DNA from: Syntrophomonadaceae bacterium
GTDB taxonomy: Bacteria > Bacillota > Dethiobacteria > DTU022
DNA length: 21,790 bases
Assembly: GCA_003553895.1 (NCBI GenBank)
Contig: PWFM01000196.1
Location: 1-21,790 of the forward strand
Direction: 5' to 3'
Position 1 is the stretch's first letter. Every line of letters begins with the position of its first letter. The translations under genes and the position numbers were made by a program. Below the pieces are notes generated by a model. It did not search any database and was not told where the DNA came from. It worked only from the letters and a program-made list of their open reading frames with translations. Shown one piece after another: positions 1 to 7,864 of this stretch.

Positions 1-923
1 ATATCATCGACTATGGCGTAATCGGCCACGGTAAAAATCGGCGCCTCTGGGTCCTTGTTAACGGCCACGATGGTCTTGGCTCCCTTCATGCCGGCCAGGT
101 GCTGAAAAGCGCCGGAAATACCAAGAGCCAGGTATAGCTTGGGTTTAACAGTTTTACCGGAGGTTCCAACCTGGCGGTCGTGGGGGAGCCACCCGGCATC
201 CGTAGCCGCTCTTGAACCGGCAATATCGGCCTTGATAGACTGGGCCAGTTCTTCAATTGGGGGCAGATTCTTGTCTTCCTTGAGCCCGCGGCCGACAGCA
301 ACCAAAATCTCGGACTGGGTAATATCTACATCCCCGACCTCAGCTTCAATATATTCCACGAATTTTCGGTACGGCACATCTTCCTTGAGTGGGGAATCAA
401 TTTTTTCAACATCTCCGGCAGCCGCCGGTTCGGGCGCTTCCACAGCTCCTTCCCTGATTGTTACCAGGTAAGTATCGGCCTGTTTAAAGGCCACAGTGGC
501 ATTTACCTTGCCTGAATACATGTTCCGGATTGCTTTCAGAGTCCCGTCTTCATAGTTCAGATCGATCGCTTCCGCCACATAAGGCAGTTTCTTTTCTACG
601 GCCAGGGCCGGCATAAAGTCGACACCCTGGGCGGTTTGGCCGGTCATAAATACAGCCGGTTTCATATCATCAAGCAGCGCTGACAGGGCTTTCTGGTATT
701 TTTCGGCGTTGAAGTTTTCAAAGAGGGGATCGTCGGCTACAATCACTTTAACCCCGTAACCGCTCATTTTCTTGGCCATCTCCTCCATACCACTGCCCAG
801 TAAAAGCACTTTAACTTCGCCGCCCATGGCTTCAGCAACCTTGGGAGCGATAGCCATCATTTCAAAGGATATATCTCTTAATGCACCCTGACGGTGTTCA
901 GCCAGCACTAAAACATCACCCAT
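1..923 (-). CDS. etfA: Electron transfer flavoprotein, alpha subunit (3' end cut by window edge)
   Basis: This is the FAD-carrying alpha subunit of the soluble EtfAB heterodimer, which takes electrons from acyl-CoA dehydrogenases and similar flavoenzymes. The ATG at 923 reads MGDVLVLAEHRQGALRD, and 307 codons are present. The C-terminal FAD domain is clear: VGRGLKEDKNLPPIEELA, then GSRAATDAGWLPHDRQVG, TSGKTVKP and LALGISGAFQHLAGM, followed by AVNKDPEAPIF. These match the ETF-alpha signature and the residues that cradle FAD. The frame is still open at position 1, ending in DYAIVDD, so only about 10 to 20 C-terminal residues should be missing. The start codon overlaps the etfB stop by one base (TAATG), and an AAAGGAGG ribosome site lies inside the end of etfB, so the two are translationally coupled. 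The family call is very secure. Whether this ETF is bifurcating or a plain carrier cannot be decided here. Confidence 0.96.
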   Translation of the reverse strand, partial: MGDVLVLAEHRQGALRDISFEMMAIAPKVAEAMGGEVKVLLLGSGMEEMAKKMSGYGVKVIVADDPLFENFNAEKYQKALSALLDDMKPAVFMTGQTAQGVDFMPALAVEKKLPYVAEAIDLNYEDGTLKAIRNMYSGKVNATVAFKQADTYLVTIREGAVEAPEPAAAGDVEKIDSPLKEDVPYRKFVEYIEAEVGDVDITQSEILVAVGRGLKEDKNLPPIEELAQSIKADIAGSRAATDAGWLPHDRQVGTSGKTVKPKLYLALGISGAFQHLAGMKGAKTIVAVNKDPEAPIFTVADYAIVDD

Positions 924-1711
924 TATACTAAGCCTCCTTTAACCAGAATGGACGCCAGCTTTTCAGCCTTTTCATCGGTTTCGCCCTCGATAAATTCAGC
1001 GGCCGATTCTACTTCGGGAATGTAGAGGTTTTCTAAAACCACCTGCGAAGCATCGGCGCTTACTTCCGCCGGGTCAATACTCAGATCGTCGAGGTTGACC
1101 ACGTTCAACTCTTTCTTCTGGGCCTGCCGGATCCCCTTGATCGGAGCATACCTGGGTTCGTTGATCCCGGTCTGAATGGTTAATACAGCGGGCAGTTCCA
1201 GTTCGAGCACTTCCATCAACCCGCCTTCAAGTTCGCGGTGGGCCCGGACCTTGCCATCCAAAACCTCCACTTTTTTGACCATTGAGGCATGATTAACCCC
1301 CAGGTACTCAGCCAGGGCCACCCCGGTTGCCATATGTCCGTCATCATCGGCCCAGCAACCGGTTAATACCAGGTCAAATTCCTGGTCCTTAATTGCCCCT
1401 GCCAGCACCTTGGCCACTATCAGGGGATCGTGGTCGGCAATCCGATCATCTTCGACCCGGGTCGCCTTATCGCACCCCTTGGCCATGGCCATCCGGATCA
1501 TCACTTCGGACTGTTTAGGCCCGATTGATAGGACGTCAACCTCACCGCCCTTATCTTCCTTGATCAAAACCGATTCTTCCACGGCATAGTTATCGGCATC
1601 GTTGATGTCGAAAGAAAACCTGCTGTCATCAACAGTTTTGCCGTCTGGATTAACTTTTACTTCGGCTTCGGAAGTATCGGGCACATACTTGATACAAACA
1701 AAAGTTTTCAT
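923..1711 (-). CDS. etfB: Electron transfer flavoprotein, beta subunit
   Basis: This is the beta subunit of EtfAB, which binds AMP or, in bifurcating forms, a second FAD. It is 262 aa, normal for the family. It opens with MKTFVCIKYVPDT, and the ETF-beta signature lies at about residues 155-176 (VRAHRELEGG, then LELPAVLT). The nucleotide loop is at about 117-125 (LTGCWADDDG). A GGAGGGGG ribosome site precedes the ATG. The gene lies 34 bp downstream of an HdrD-like Fe-S protein gene and overlaps etfA by one base, so all three probably form one transcript. That context suggests an ETF exchanging electrons with the Fe-S protein, as described for fatty-acid-oxidising syntrophs. The role is inferred from family and context. 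The identity as EtfB is clear. Confidence 0.96.
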   Translation of the reverse strand: MKTFVCIKYVPDTSEAEVKVNPDGKTVDDSRFSFDINDADNYAVEESVLIKEDKGGEVDVLSIGPKQSEVMIRMAMAKGCDKATRVEDDRIADHDPLIVAKVLAGAIKDQEFDLVLTGCWADDDGHMATGVALAEYLGVNHASMVKKVEVLDGKVRAHRELEGGLMEVLELELPAVLTIQTGINEPRYAPIKGIRQAQKKELNVVNLDDLSIDPAEVSADASQVVLENLYIPEVESAAEFIEGETDEKAEKLASILVKGGLV

Positions 1712-1745
1712 AGTTCTTTTCCCCCTCCTGCAGTATTAAGGCCTA

Positions 1746-2882
1746 TCAGGCTTCAACAAATTCTCCCAAAAGCTCCATGATTTCGGCAACCCGCATCTCT
1801 TCTTCGTAACCCAAACCCTTCATGGCATCTTCCAGGGTCAGGATGCAGAAGGGGCAGGCTGCGGCCACTATATCGGCCTCCAGCTCCTTCGCATTTTTGA
1901 TCCTGGTTTCAGCCAAGCGTTCTTGCCTCGATTCCGATTCCACCCACATCTTGCCCCCGCCACCTTCACAACAAAGGCTGCGCTCGCGCTTCCGATCAAA
2001 TTCGAGCAGCTCCACACCGGGAATGCTCTTCAGGATGCGACGCGGTTCATCAAAGATGCCGCCCTGCTTGCCCAGGTAGCACGGGTCGTGATAAACAATC
2101 TTCTTGGGCAGTTCCCCTTTCCAGGCCAACTTCCCTTCCTGGATCAGTTCATCCACGAGCTGGGTATAGTGAATAACCGGATGTTTTAAATCGGGGAAAT
2201 GGGTCCTATAAGTTGTAAAACAGTGCGGTGATAGGGTAACGATTCGATCGGCGTTAAATTCATTTAAAAATTCAGTGTTGTCCTCCACGGTCATTTCGAA
2301 AAGTCCTTCTTCGCCGATGGTAAATACTTCACTGCCGCAGCAGCTTTCGTCTTCGGGCAGAAAAGCATAGTCAACCCCGGCCTTGTTTAAAATCTTGACC
2401 ATGTTTTTGGCTGTTACCTGCACCCGGGGATCATAGCAATTGGTGCAGCAGACAAAAAAGAGATTTTCCACGTGTTCGCCCGGCTCGGCGATCCGGACAT
2501 CGAGCCCTTCCATCCAATCCTGGCGGGCGGCCCGGGGCTTTTCCCAGGGGTTGCCTTCCAGCAGAACGCTCTGTAAAGCATCGCGGACCGTTGGTTCAAC
2601 CTTACCGCTTTCAACAATCATGGAGCGTAAACCGATCAGCACTTCCAGGGGCTTCAAGCCCTTGGGACAGCGAACGGCACAGGTATGACAGGCTGTACAA
2701 TCCCAGATTTCCGCCAGCCTGGCCAATTCATCCAATTTTTCTTCGTCGTAAGCATCGTTGACAAACTGGCGCACATTCAAATCGGCCCGGACGGTGACCG
2801 GGCAGCCGCCGGTACAGCGGCCGCACTGGATACAACCCAGCAGATCATATTTTTCGGTGAAAGTCTGGCTTTCAGTAGTCAT
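1746..2882 (-). CDS. HdrD-like (Fe-S)-binding oxidoreductase next to etfBA
   Basis: This soluble iron-sulfur protein is related to HdrD/GlpC and the DUF224 proteins found beside ETF genes. From the chosen start (378 aa) it has two ferredoxin-type 4Fe-4S sites: Cys17/20/23/27 (CIQCGRCTGGCP) and Cys62/65/68/72 (CTACHTCAVRCPKG). Two CCG domains follow. The first has Cys145/146, Cys149, CCG at 181-183 and Cys221. The second has Cys268 (HDPCYLGKQG), CC at 304-305 (CCEGGGG) and CPFC at 343-346. In the first CCG domain the usual CPHC reads SPHC, so one expected cysteine (residue 218) is serine. I see no membrane segment, unlike the long DUF224 proteins that carry an N-terminal membrane domain. The ATG at 2882 is preferred because GGGG lies about 8 nt upstream. 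A TTG at 2921 and ATGs at 2900, 2897 and 2888 are alternatives. It probably moves electrons between EtfAB and another carrier. Confidence 0.88.
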   Translation of the reverse strand: MTTESQTFTEKYDLLGCIQCGRCTGGCPVTVRADLNVRQFVNDAYDEEKLDELARLAEIWDCTACHTCAVRCPKGLKPLEVLIGLRSMIVESGKVEPTVRDALQSVLLEGNPWEKPRAARQDWMEGLDVRIAEPGEHVENLFFVCCTNCYDPRVQVTAKNMVKILNKAGVDYAFLPEDESCCGSEVFTIGEEGLFEMTVEDNTEFLNEFNADRIVTLSPHCFTTYRTHFPDLKHPVIHYTQLVDELIQEGKLAWKGELPKKIVYHDPCYLGKQGGIFDEPRRILKSIPGVELLEFDRKRERSLCCEGGGGKMWVESESRQERLAETRIKNAKELEADIVAAACPFCILTLEDAMKGLGYEEEMRVAEIMELLGEFVEA

Positions 2883-2941
2883 TATCATACCCCGCATCAT
2901 AAATAAATTATTGTCCCGCAATATTTCCGGCAGGTGCCGCT

Positions 2942-3020
2942 CAGGGCAACTGCTAACTCGGTAATTAAACTAACAAAGTTTTTCTTTTTGCCACCTCCCG
3001 GGTTACTATTATTTGCCCTG
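2942..3020 (-). repeat. Inverted repeat in the 5' leader of the Fe-S/etfBA operon
   Basis: Read on the minus strand, CAGGGCAA (3020-3013) is perfectly complementary to TTGCCCTG (2949-2942), closing a loop of about 63 nt. Both arms lie between the predicted promoter and the gene start, so they would be in the transcript. A strong ribosome-site-like GGGAGG (minus strand, 2998-2993) sits in the loop with no good start codon at normal distance. The whole 2883-3205 gap otherwise holds only the promoter and a hairpin near selD. Function is unknown. Confidence 0.35.
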
Positions 3021-3040
3021 CCCTATAATTATCCTTGCTT

Positions 3041-3069
3041 ATTATAACAGACTATGAATAGACAGACAA
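3041..3069 (-). promoter_or_regulatory. Sigma-70-type promoter for the Fe-S/etfB/etfA operon
   Basis: On the minus strand a -35 box TTGTCT (3069-3064) and a perfect -10 box TATAAT (3046-3041) are separated by 17 bp. Transcription would begin near 3034 and give a leader of about 150 nt before the Fe-S protein gene. The spacing and the -10 match are ideal for the housekeeping sigma factor. Confidence 0.7.
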
Positions 3070-3082
3070 ATTTTATAATATT

Positions 3083-3120
3083 CGCCTATGTTATCAAAAT
3101 TCGAGATAGGGCGCTTTTTT
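3083..3120. terminator. Hairpin with T-run between selD and the etf promoter
   Basis: CGCCTAT (3083-3089) pairs with ATAGGGCG (3106-3113) with one bulged G, and TTTTTT follows at 3115-3120 on the plus strand. As an intrinsic terminator it is best in the plus direction, yet no plus-strand gene ends here. On the minus strand it lies about 90 bp beyond the selD stop and is followed only by AU-rich sequence. It may still be a weak terminator of the sel operon or an antisense stop. Confidence 0.35.
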
Positions 3121-3205
3121 CCTGCCTGATTTTTCAATTCCTTAATATTTTACATATGCAAGTATTGAACTTGTTCACTGAATATTTCTAAGCCGGTCAG
3201 GCAGT

Positions 3206-4255
3206 TTAAAAGACTTTGATTGCGCCTGGTTTGGCATCTATAATCTGTCCCACCACTTGCCCCTCTTTGCCGGCGGTTTTCAAACGTTCCAGGTAGGCCC
3301 CGGCTCTCTTTTCCGGCAGGGCCACCAGGAGGCCCCCCGAAGTCTGAGGGTCGGCCAGGATGATCAGGGCATCCTCTTTTTCCTCCTCCCGCCCGGCCCA
3401 GGAGACATGGGGCCTGATATATTCAAGGTTCCGGTAAGCGCCGGCCGGGATCATGCCCAGGGCCGTCATATCCCCGACTCCCAAATAAAGAGGAACTTTC
3501 CGGTGATCAATTTCAGCCCCGACATTGCTGCTTACAAGCATTTCATGCAGATGACCAAGGAAGCTGAAACCGGTAACATCGGTAGCCGCGGATACGCCGG
3601 TTTCAAGCATGGCCCGGGAAGCGGCATCGTTTAACTCGGCCATACCCATAATCGCCGGGGAGGCCTCTTGCAGGCTGATCATACCGCCCTTAATCCCGGT
3701 GGCGATTATGCCGGTTCCCAGAGGTTTTGTCAGAACCAGGATGTCCCCGGGAGCGGCGCCACTGCCGGTAATAACTTTCTGCGGATCGACCAGCCCGGTT
3801 ACAGCCAGGCCGTACTTGGGTTCTTGATCTTCAACACTGTGACCGCCGACTACAACCGCTTCAGCCTCTATAACTTTATCATAGCCGCCCTTAAGGATCG
3901 ATTCCATCACTTCAAGCGGGTGGCAGGATGCGGGAAAGCAGATAATATTCATTGCCGTCAGCGGTTTTGCCCCCATGGCGTAAAGGTCGCTCAGGGAGTT
4001 GGCCGCAGCGATCTGGCCGAAGGTATAGGGGTCGTCGACGATAGGCGTGAAAAAGTCAATCGACTGAACCAGGGCTTGATGTTCCGAAATCCTGTAGATC
4101 CCGGCATCGGCAAAATGCTGATCACGGTTTAAATAGTTAGGATCATCGAAAACGGGCAGTTGGCGCAGAACCTGCGCCAGGTCTTCAGGACCAATTTTTG
4201 CCGCTCACCCTGCGCTTTTACTCATTGACGTCAATTTGATTTCGGGGGTATCCAT
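3206..4255 (-). CDS. selD: Selenide, water dikinase, selenocysteine-containing (TGA codon 17 read as Sec)
   Basis: SelD makes selenophosphate, the selenium donor for Sec-tRNA synthesis, from selenide and ATP. The full gene starts at ATG 4255, behind AAAGGAGG with a 7-nt gap, and encodes 349 aa if the in-frame TGA at 4207-4205 (codon 17) is read as selenocysteine. The N-terminus reads MSKSAGUAAKIGPEDLAQVL (residues 11-30). This aligns with the E. coli stretch containing Cys17 and Lys20, so Sec replaces the catalytic Cys and Lys20 is kept. The TGA is the only stop before 3206. Family motifs continue without a break on both sides: FFTPIVDDPYTFGQIAAANS, then LSDLYAMGAKPLTAMNI, then DVTGFSFLGHLHEM and DPQTSGGLL. 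An ATG at 3976 is internal and would remove the catalytic loop and much of the ATP-binding region. It is the last gene of selA-selB-selD, 70 bp after selB. A sequencing error from TGT or TGC is the main alternative, but the SECIS-like hairpin argues against it. Confidence 0.93.
4161..4207 (-). promoter_or_regulatory. Bacterial SECIS element of selD with recoded UGA
   Basis: The UGA (4207-4205) is followed after 25 nt by TGGCGCAG (4179-4172), a loop GTT (4171-4169) and CTGCGCCA (4168-4161). That is a perfect 8-bp GC-rich stem. The apical loop begins 33 nt after the UGA and starts with G. Both features fit the published description of bacterial SECIS elements: a small loop, a G in its first two bases, and about 16-37 nt from the UGA. 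A smaller hairpin, GGTC/GACC, lies between. SelB would bind the loop to deliver Sec-tRNA. Confidence 0.82.
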
Positions 4256-4325
4256 CGCTCTACCTCCTTTCTCGATCGACATGACTGCAGTATTATGTCA
4301 AACCCTTCAACCAGTTCGCATAGTT

Positions 4326-6242
4326 TTAAGACCGGCCCAGTTTTACGGCCACACGGTGGTCTTCCACCCGCCTGGTCAATTTCTGCTGGTCAAAATGCTC
4401 CAGCAAAGCCTGGGCATACTTGCGGGAGGTACCCGCCAGATCGCGGAACTGGGCCAGGGTCAGGGTATCATTCTCGGAAAAATGTCGGCGTAACAGATCC
4501 ACTGCTCCCTGGTAAGCCTCCCGGTGAAAATAAAGATCCTCGCTGACCTTAACAAGAATACCTGAGGCCTGCAGGTAATTAAAAAGTTCATCGCGGCGGG
4601 CCTGGCCGGCCCCGGCCTTATCCAGGGCCTCTTTGACCGAGGGGGGTTGCAGCTTTCCAGAACGGTACTGTTCGGACAGATCCTCTAAGATTAGCTTGTC
4701 TTTACCCGCCGGTTCGGGTTTAAAGTTATAAAGGCTGACCAGATCGCTCTTCACATCTACTTTTTCTTCTCCCTGGAGGCGCTCCAGAAAAGCGTCATAC
4801 TCACGCTGGCCGAAAGCACGGGGCAGATGTCCGCGGAGGCTGGCCCTGGAGATGCCCGGGGACAGAGGGTACTTATCGTGGTAGCGTTTCAGCTCAAAAA
4901 GCAGTTTGGTTTCAAATTCCTGCCGGATCGCGGAGAGGATATAAGCATTGCCTACTTTTTCCACCTCTCCCCGCTCCGCATACTCTTCCAAAATAGCTTT
5001 AATCCTCTCTTCGTCCAAGCGGGTTTCTTTCATCAACCGGGCCGGATCAGCGGCAATCAGTTCTTCCAGCTTGCTGCGCACAAACGCGGCATCTCCGCCT
5101 TCCGCCGGAGCCTGCTTCAACTCCCGTAAGCGCTCACTCACTTCTTTGCGGAAGCGGCGATGCTTCTCCGGGTAGGGATCCAGAACCATACCCCCGCCAA
5201 TAGTTGTCATAGGCGAATAAGAACGGATCACAAAAGGATCGCCGCGCTCGGCCACCAGGGGCCGTTCCAGGCGGCACTGCACCGGCGCGCTTTCCCCCGG
5301 CTTAAGCTGATCCCGGTCCAACAGCAGAAGGCGGGCTACCGTCCGGACAGTACCCAGGAAAAAATGAACCGGATCGAGATTTTTCAAGCGGCGTGGTGAG
5401 CCGGGTAAAAGTTCCACCCAGGCATCGAGCAGGGTAGTCTGGCTGTAGTAGCCGGGATTGCTGACCACGCTTCCTCGCAAGATCTCGTGTCTTTCTATCC
5501 CGGACAGGTTCAAAGCGACCCTGCTGCCGGCTTTGGCTTCTTCTACATCCCGGTCATGGACCTGGATATTGCGCACCCTCGTTTCCAACCCCGGAGGAAC
5601 TACAGCAACTGTCTGTCCCACACGAACCGAACCCTGAACCAGCGTTCCGGTAACCACGGTCCCAAAACCGGCAATAACAAAGGAACGATCCACAGGCAGG
5701 CGCAGGGGGGCGGTGGAATTTCTCGGCGCCAGGTCTTCTGTCAGCCGGTCGATCATTGCTTTTAACTCTTCAATTCCCTGGCCGGTAACCGCCGAAACTG
5801 AGTGAACCGGGGCTTCTTCAAGAAAAGAGCCTTTTAGTTCTTCCCTGATTTCGTCCTCAACCAGCTCACGCCATTCTTCTTCCACCAGGTCGATCTTGGT
5901 AATAACTACGATCCCGTTGCTAATTCCGAGCAGCTGGAGTATGTCGAGATGCTCCCTGGTCTGGGGCATCACCCCTTCGGTAGCATCGACCACCAGCATC
6001 ACCAGGTCCAAACCGGCAGCGCCGGCCAGCATGTTATGTATAAATTTTTCATGACCGGGAACATCGACGACACCGGCCAGCCTGCCGCCGGGCAGTTTAA
6101 AAGGGGCAAAACCGAGATCGATGGATATGCCCCGCTGCTTTTCCTCCTGCAGGCGGTCGGTATCTACTCCGGTAAGGGCGGAGATGAGGACTGTTTTGCC
6201 GTGATCAACGTGTCCGGCCGTGCCAATGATCAGCTGTTCCAA
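4326..6242 (-). CDS. selB: Selenocysteine-specific translation elongation factor SelB
   Basis: SelB is the EF-Tu-like GTPase that carries Sec-tRNA(Sec) to the ribosome at UGA codons marked by a SECIS hairpin. It is 638 aa, as in clostridial relatives. The GTPase motifs are in order: GHVDHGKT (10-17), RGISIDLGFA (37-46), DVPGH (60-64) and TKID (115-118). EF-Tu-like beta-barrel domains follow, with FVIAGFGTVVTGTL in domain II. The C-terminal third holds winged-helix repeats that bind the SECIS RNA, ending with LAQFRDLAGTSRKYAQALLE and DHRVAVKLGRS. The start is TTG at 6242, supported by AGGAGAG 7 nt upstream and by the GTPase domain beginning at once. The gene is 87 bp after selA and 70 bp before selD, in the same orientation, consistent with one operon. 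Confidence 0.97.
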   Translation of the reverse strand: MEQLIIGTAGHVDHGKTVLISALTGVDTDRLQEEKQRGISIDLGFAPFKLPGGRLAGVVDVPGHEKFIHNMLAGAAGLDLVMLVVDATEGVMPQTREHLDILQLLGISNGIVVITKIDLVEEEWRELVEDEIREELKGSFLEEAPVHSVSAVTGQGIEELKAMIDRLTEDLAPRNSTAPLRLPVDRSFVIAGFGTVVTGTLVQGSVRVGQTVAVVPPGLETRVRNIQVHDRDVEEAKAGSRVALNLSGIERHEILRGSVVSNPGYYSQTTLLDAWVELLPGSPRRLKNLDPVHFFLGTVRTVARLLLLDRDQLKPGESAPVQCRLERPLVAERGDPFVIRSYSPMTTIGGGMVLDPYPEKHRRFRKEVSERLRELKQAPAEGGDAAFVRSKLEELIAADPARLMKETRLDEERIKAILEEYAERGEVEKVGNAYILSAIRQEFETKLLFELKRYHDKYPLSPGISRASLRGHLPRAFGQREYDAFLERLQGEEKVDVKSDLVSLYNFKPEPAGKDKLILEDLSEQYRSGKLQPPSVKEALDKAGAGQARRDELFNYLQASGILVKVSEDLYFHREAYQGAVDLLRRHFSENDTLTLAQFRDLAGTSRKYAQALLEHFDQQKLTRRVEDHRVAVKLGRS

Positions 6243-6329
6243 TAAAAACTCTCCTGTATTTAAGTTAAGGCCGTGAAGCCGCTTGAAGCTGAGGGTAGGG
6301 GCAAAAAATACTGCCCGTTCTTCAGTTCT

Positions 6330-7769
6330 TTATCCCCTGCTCTGTTCCGAACAGGATCGGACCAGGGCTTCAATTAAATCTTCCTCTTCTTCTTCCCGGA
6401 TTGTTCGGGGATCAAAAAGGATCCGGTCCTGCTGGAGACGGGCAATTACGGGCGGTCGGCCGCGCCTAAGCTTTGTTACCAGGCTCGATGGCGATTCCCC
6501 TTCCGGGGGTTCTAGCGCAGCCAGGAAGGTGGGTAGTTCAGCCGTAGGCAGGGCCCCGCCCCCGACCCTGGAAATACCTTTGACCACTTCCACACTGCCT
6601 CCCGCAAGCCGATCGGTTAGTTTATCTACCATCCTTTCAGCCCGCCGGAGCAGTTCTTCTTTTGTAACGGTAAGCATGCGCCAAACCGGTATTTCATTTA
6701 CCGCTCTTTCCGGATCCAGGTAAAGGCGCAGGGTTGCTTCCAGGGCGGCCACGGTAAACTTATCAATCCGCAGGGCCCGGGATAGCTGGTTTTTACGGAT
6801 CAGGGAAAGCGGTTCTTTTTTACCAACGATAATCCCGGCCTGGGGTCCGCCGAGCATCTTATCACCGCTAAAGGTTACCAGGTCGGCCCCGGCTGCTATG
6901 CTGTCCTGGATGCGCGGTTCAGGAGGCAGGTTATACGAGGCCAGGTCCAGGAACACTCCGCTGCCCAGGTCTTCAACCAGGGGCAGGCTGTACCTGGCGG
7001 CAAGAGAAGCCAGTTCTCCGGTGGCAACTTCAGCCGTAAAGCCAACCATCTGATAATTACTGGTATGGACTTTTAAAAAAGCAGCCGTGTTTTCATTAAC
7101 CACCGCTTCGTAATCTTTCAAATAGGTTTTGTTGGTGGTGCCAACTTCGACCAGGTGGGCCCCGCTGGCAGCCATTATTTCGGGGATACGGAAAGAACCC
7201 CCTATTTCAACCAGCTGTCCCCTGGAAACTACAACCTCCCGCCCTTCGGCCAGGCTGTTTAGGGCCAGGAAAACGGCCGCGGCATTATTGTTTACCACCA
7301 CCGCCGCCTCGGCCCCGCTAATTTCGCAGAGCAGCTCTTCCAGGTGATCCTGCCGCGAACCGCGCTCACCGCTCTTTAAGGAAAACTCAAGGTTGTTGTA
7401 GTTCTTTGCGGCGGCAGTTACGGCTTCAACTGCAGACGGAGCCAGGGGAACCCGTCCCAGGTTGGTATGAATAACTATCCCGGTAGCATTAATCAGGGAT
7501 CTAAAGTTAAAACCGGCCCTGGTTTCGGCCAATAAAGCCGCCTCTTCAGCCAGGGCGGCCGGAGAAAGATCAATCTGCACCGGTGCTTCCGGTGGATGAT
7601 CCAGATCCGAGTAATCGCTCAGCCTCCGGCGGTAAGAAGCGATCGTCTCCTGCGCCGCCTGCAAAACCAGCCGCCGCGGCAGGTGGAGTAACTTTTCCTC
7701 CAGCAGAGGCTCTCTCAACAGGCGATCAACCGCCGGCAGCTCCCTCAATAGGGACTTGTAATCAGGCAA
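6330..7769 (-). CDS. selA: L-seryl-tRNA(Sec) selenium transferase
   Basis: SelA is a PLP enzyme that converts Ser-tRNA(Sec) to Sec-tRNA(Sec) using selenophosphate from SelD. It is 479 aa, close to the usual 460-470. The N-terminal tRNA-binding region starts MPDYKSLLRELPAVDRLL. The core motifs are INATGIVIHTNLGR (93-106), VVNNNAAAV (158-166), VSRGQLVEIGGSFRIPEIM (181-199) and VEDLGSGVF (265-273). The PLP lysine is Lys304 in TFSGDKMLGGPQAG. The start is TTG at 7769, with GGGGAG about 10 nt upstream, and no nearer ATG would keep the N-terminal domain. It is the first gene of selA-selB-selD, behind a well-matched promoter at 7831-7860. The bacterial type of Sec synthesis is therefore encoded. The identity is clear. 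Confidence 0.97.
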   Translation of the reverse strand: MPDYKSLLRELPAVDRLLREPLLEEKLLHLPRRLVLQAAQETIASYRRRLSDYSDLDHPPEAPVQIDLSPAALAEEAALLAETRAGFNFRSLINATGIVIHTNLGRVPLAPSAVEAVTAAAKNYNNLEFSLKSGERGSRQDHLEELLCEISGAEAAVVVNNNAAAVFLALNSLAEGREVVVSRGQLVEIGGSFRIPEIMAASGAHLVEVGTTNKTYLKDYEAVVNENTAAFLKVHTSNYQMVGFTAEVATGELASLAARYSLPLVEDLGSGVFLDLASYNLPPEPRIQDSIAAGADLVTFSGDKMLGGPQAGIIVGKKEPLSLIRKNQLSRALRIDKFTVAALEATLRLYLDPERAVNEIPVWRMLTVTKEELLRRAERMVDKLTDRLAGGSVEVVKGISRVGGGALPTAELPTFLAALEPPEGESPSSLVTKLRRGRPPVIARLQQDRILFDPRTIREEEEEDLIEALVRSCSEQSRG

Positions 7770-7830
7770 TTTTTATACTCTCCCCGCTGCCATATTTCAT
7801 TAAACCGAATCAAGCGTAATGTCCACGGTA

Positions 7831-7860
7831 ATTATACCAATATAAAGTACGGCTTGACAA
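7831..7860 (-). promoter_or_regulatory. Promoter of the selA-selB-selD operon
   Basis: The minus strand shows TTGTCA (7860-7855) and a perfect TATAAT (7836-7831), with an 18-bp spacer. Transcription would begin near 7824, giving a leader of about 55 nt before the TTG start of selA. The -35 box lies 4 bp downstream of a hairpin that follows the upstream flavin-reductase gene, so the sel genes are likely an independent unit. Confidence 0.72.
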
Positions 7861-7864
7861 CTTC

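Noticed and set aside
3206..3976. A shorter selD starting at ATG 3976
   Set aside because: It would begin inside the conserved LSDLYAMGAKPLTAMNI block and lose the catalytic residue 17 and Lys20. The full frame to 4255 is intact apart from the recoded TGA.
3668..4132. Plus-strand frame of 154 codons opposite selD
   Set aside because: It is antisense to clear SelD coding sequence, with no family resemblance and no convincing ribosome site.
6243..6329. selA-selB gap examined for tRNA(Sec)
   Set aside because: The 87 bp contain a small GGGCA/TGCCC hairpin and the selB ribosome site but no cloverleaf or CCA-type end.
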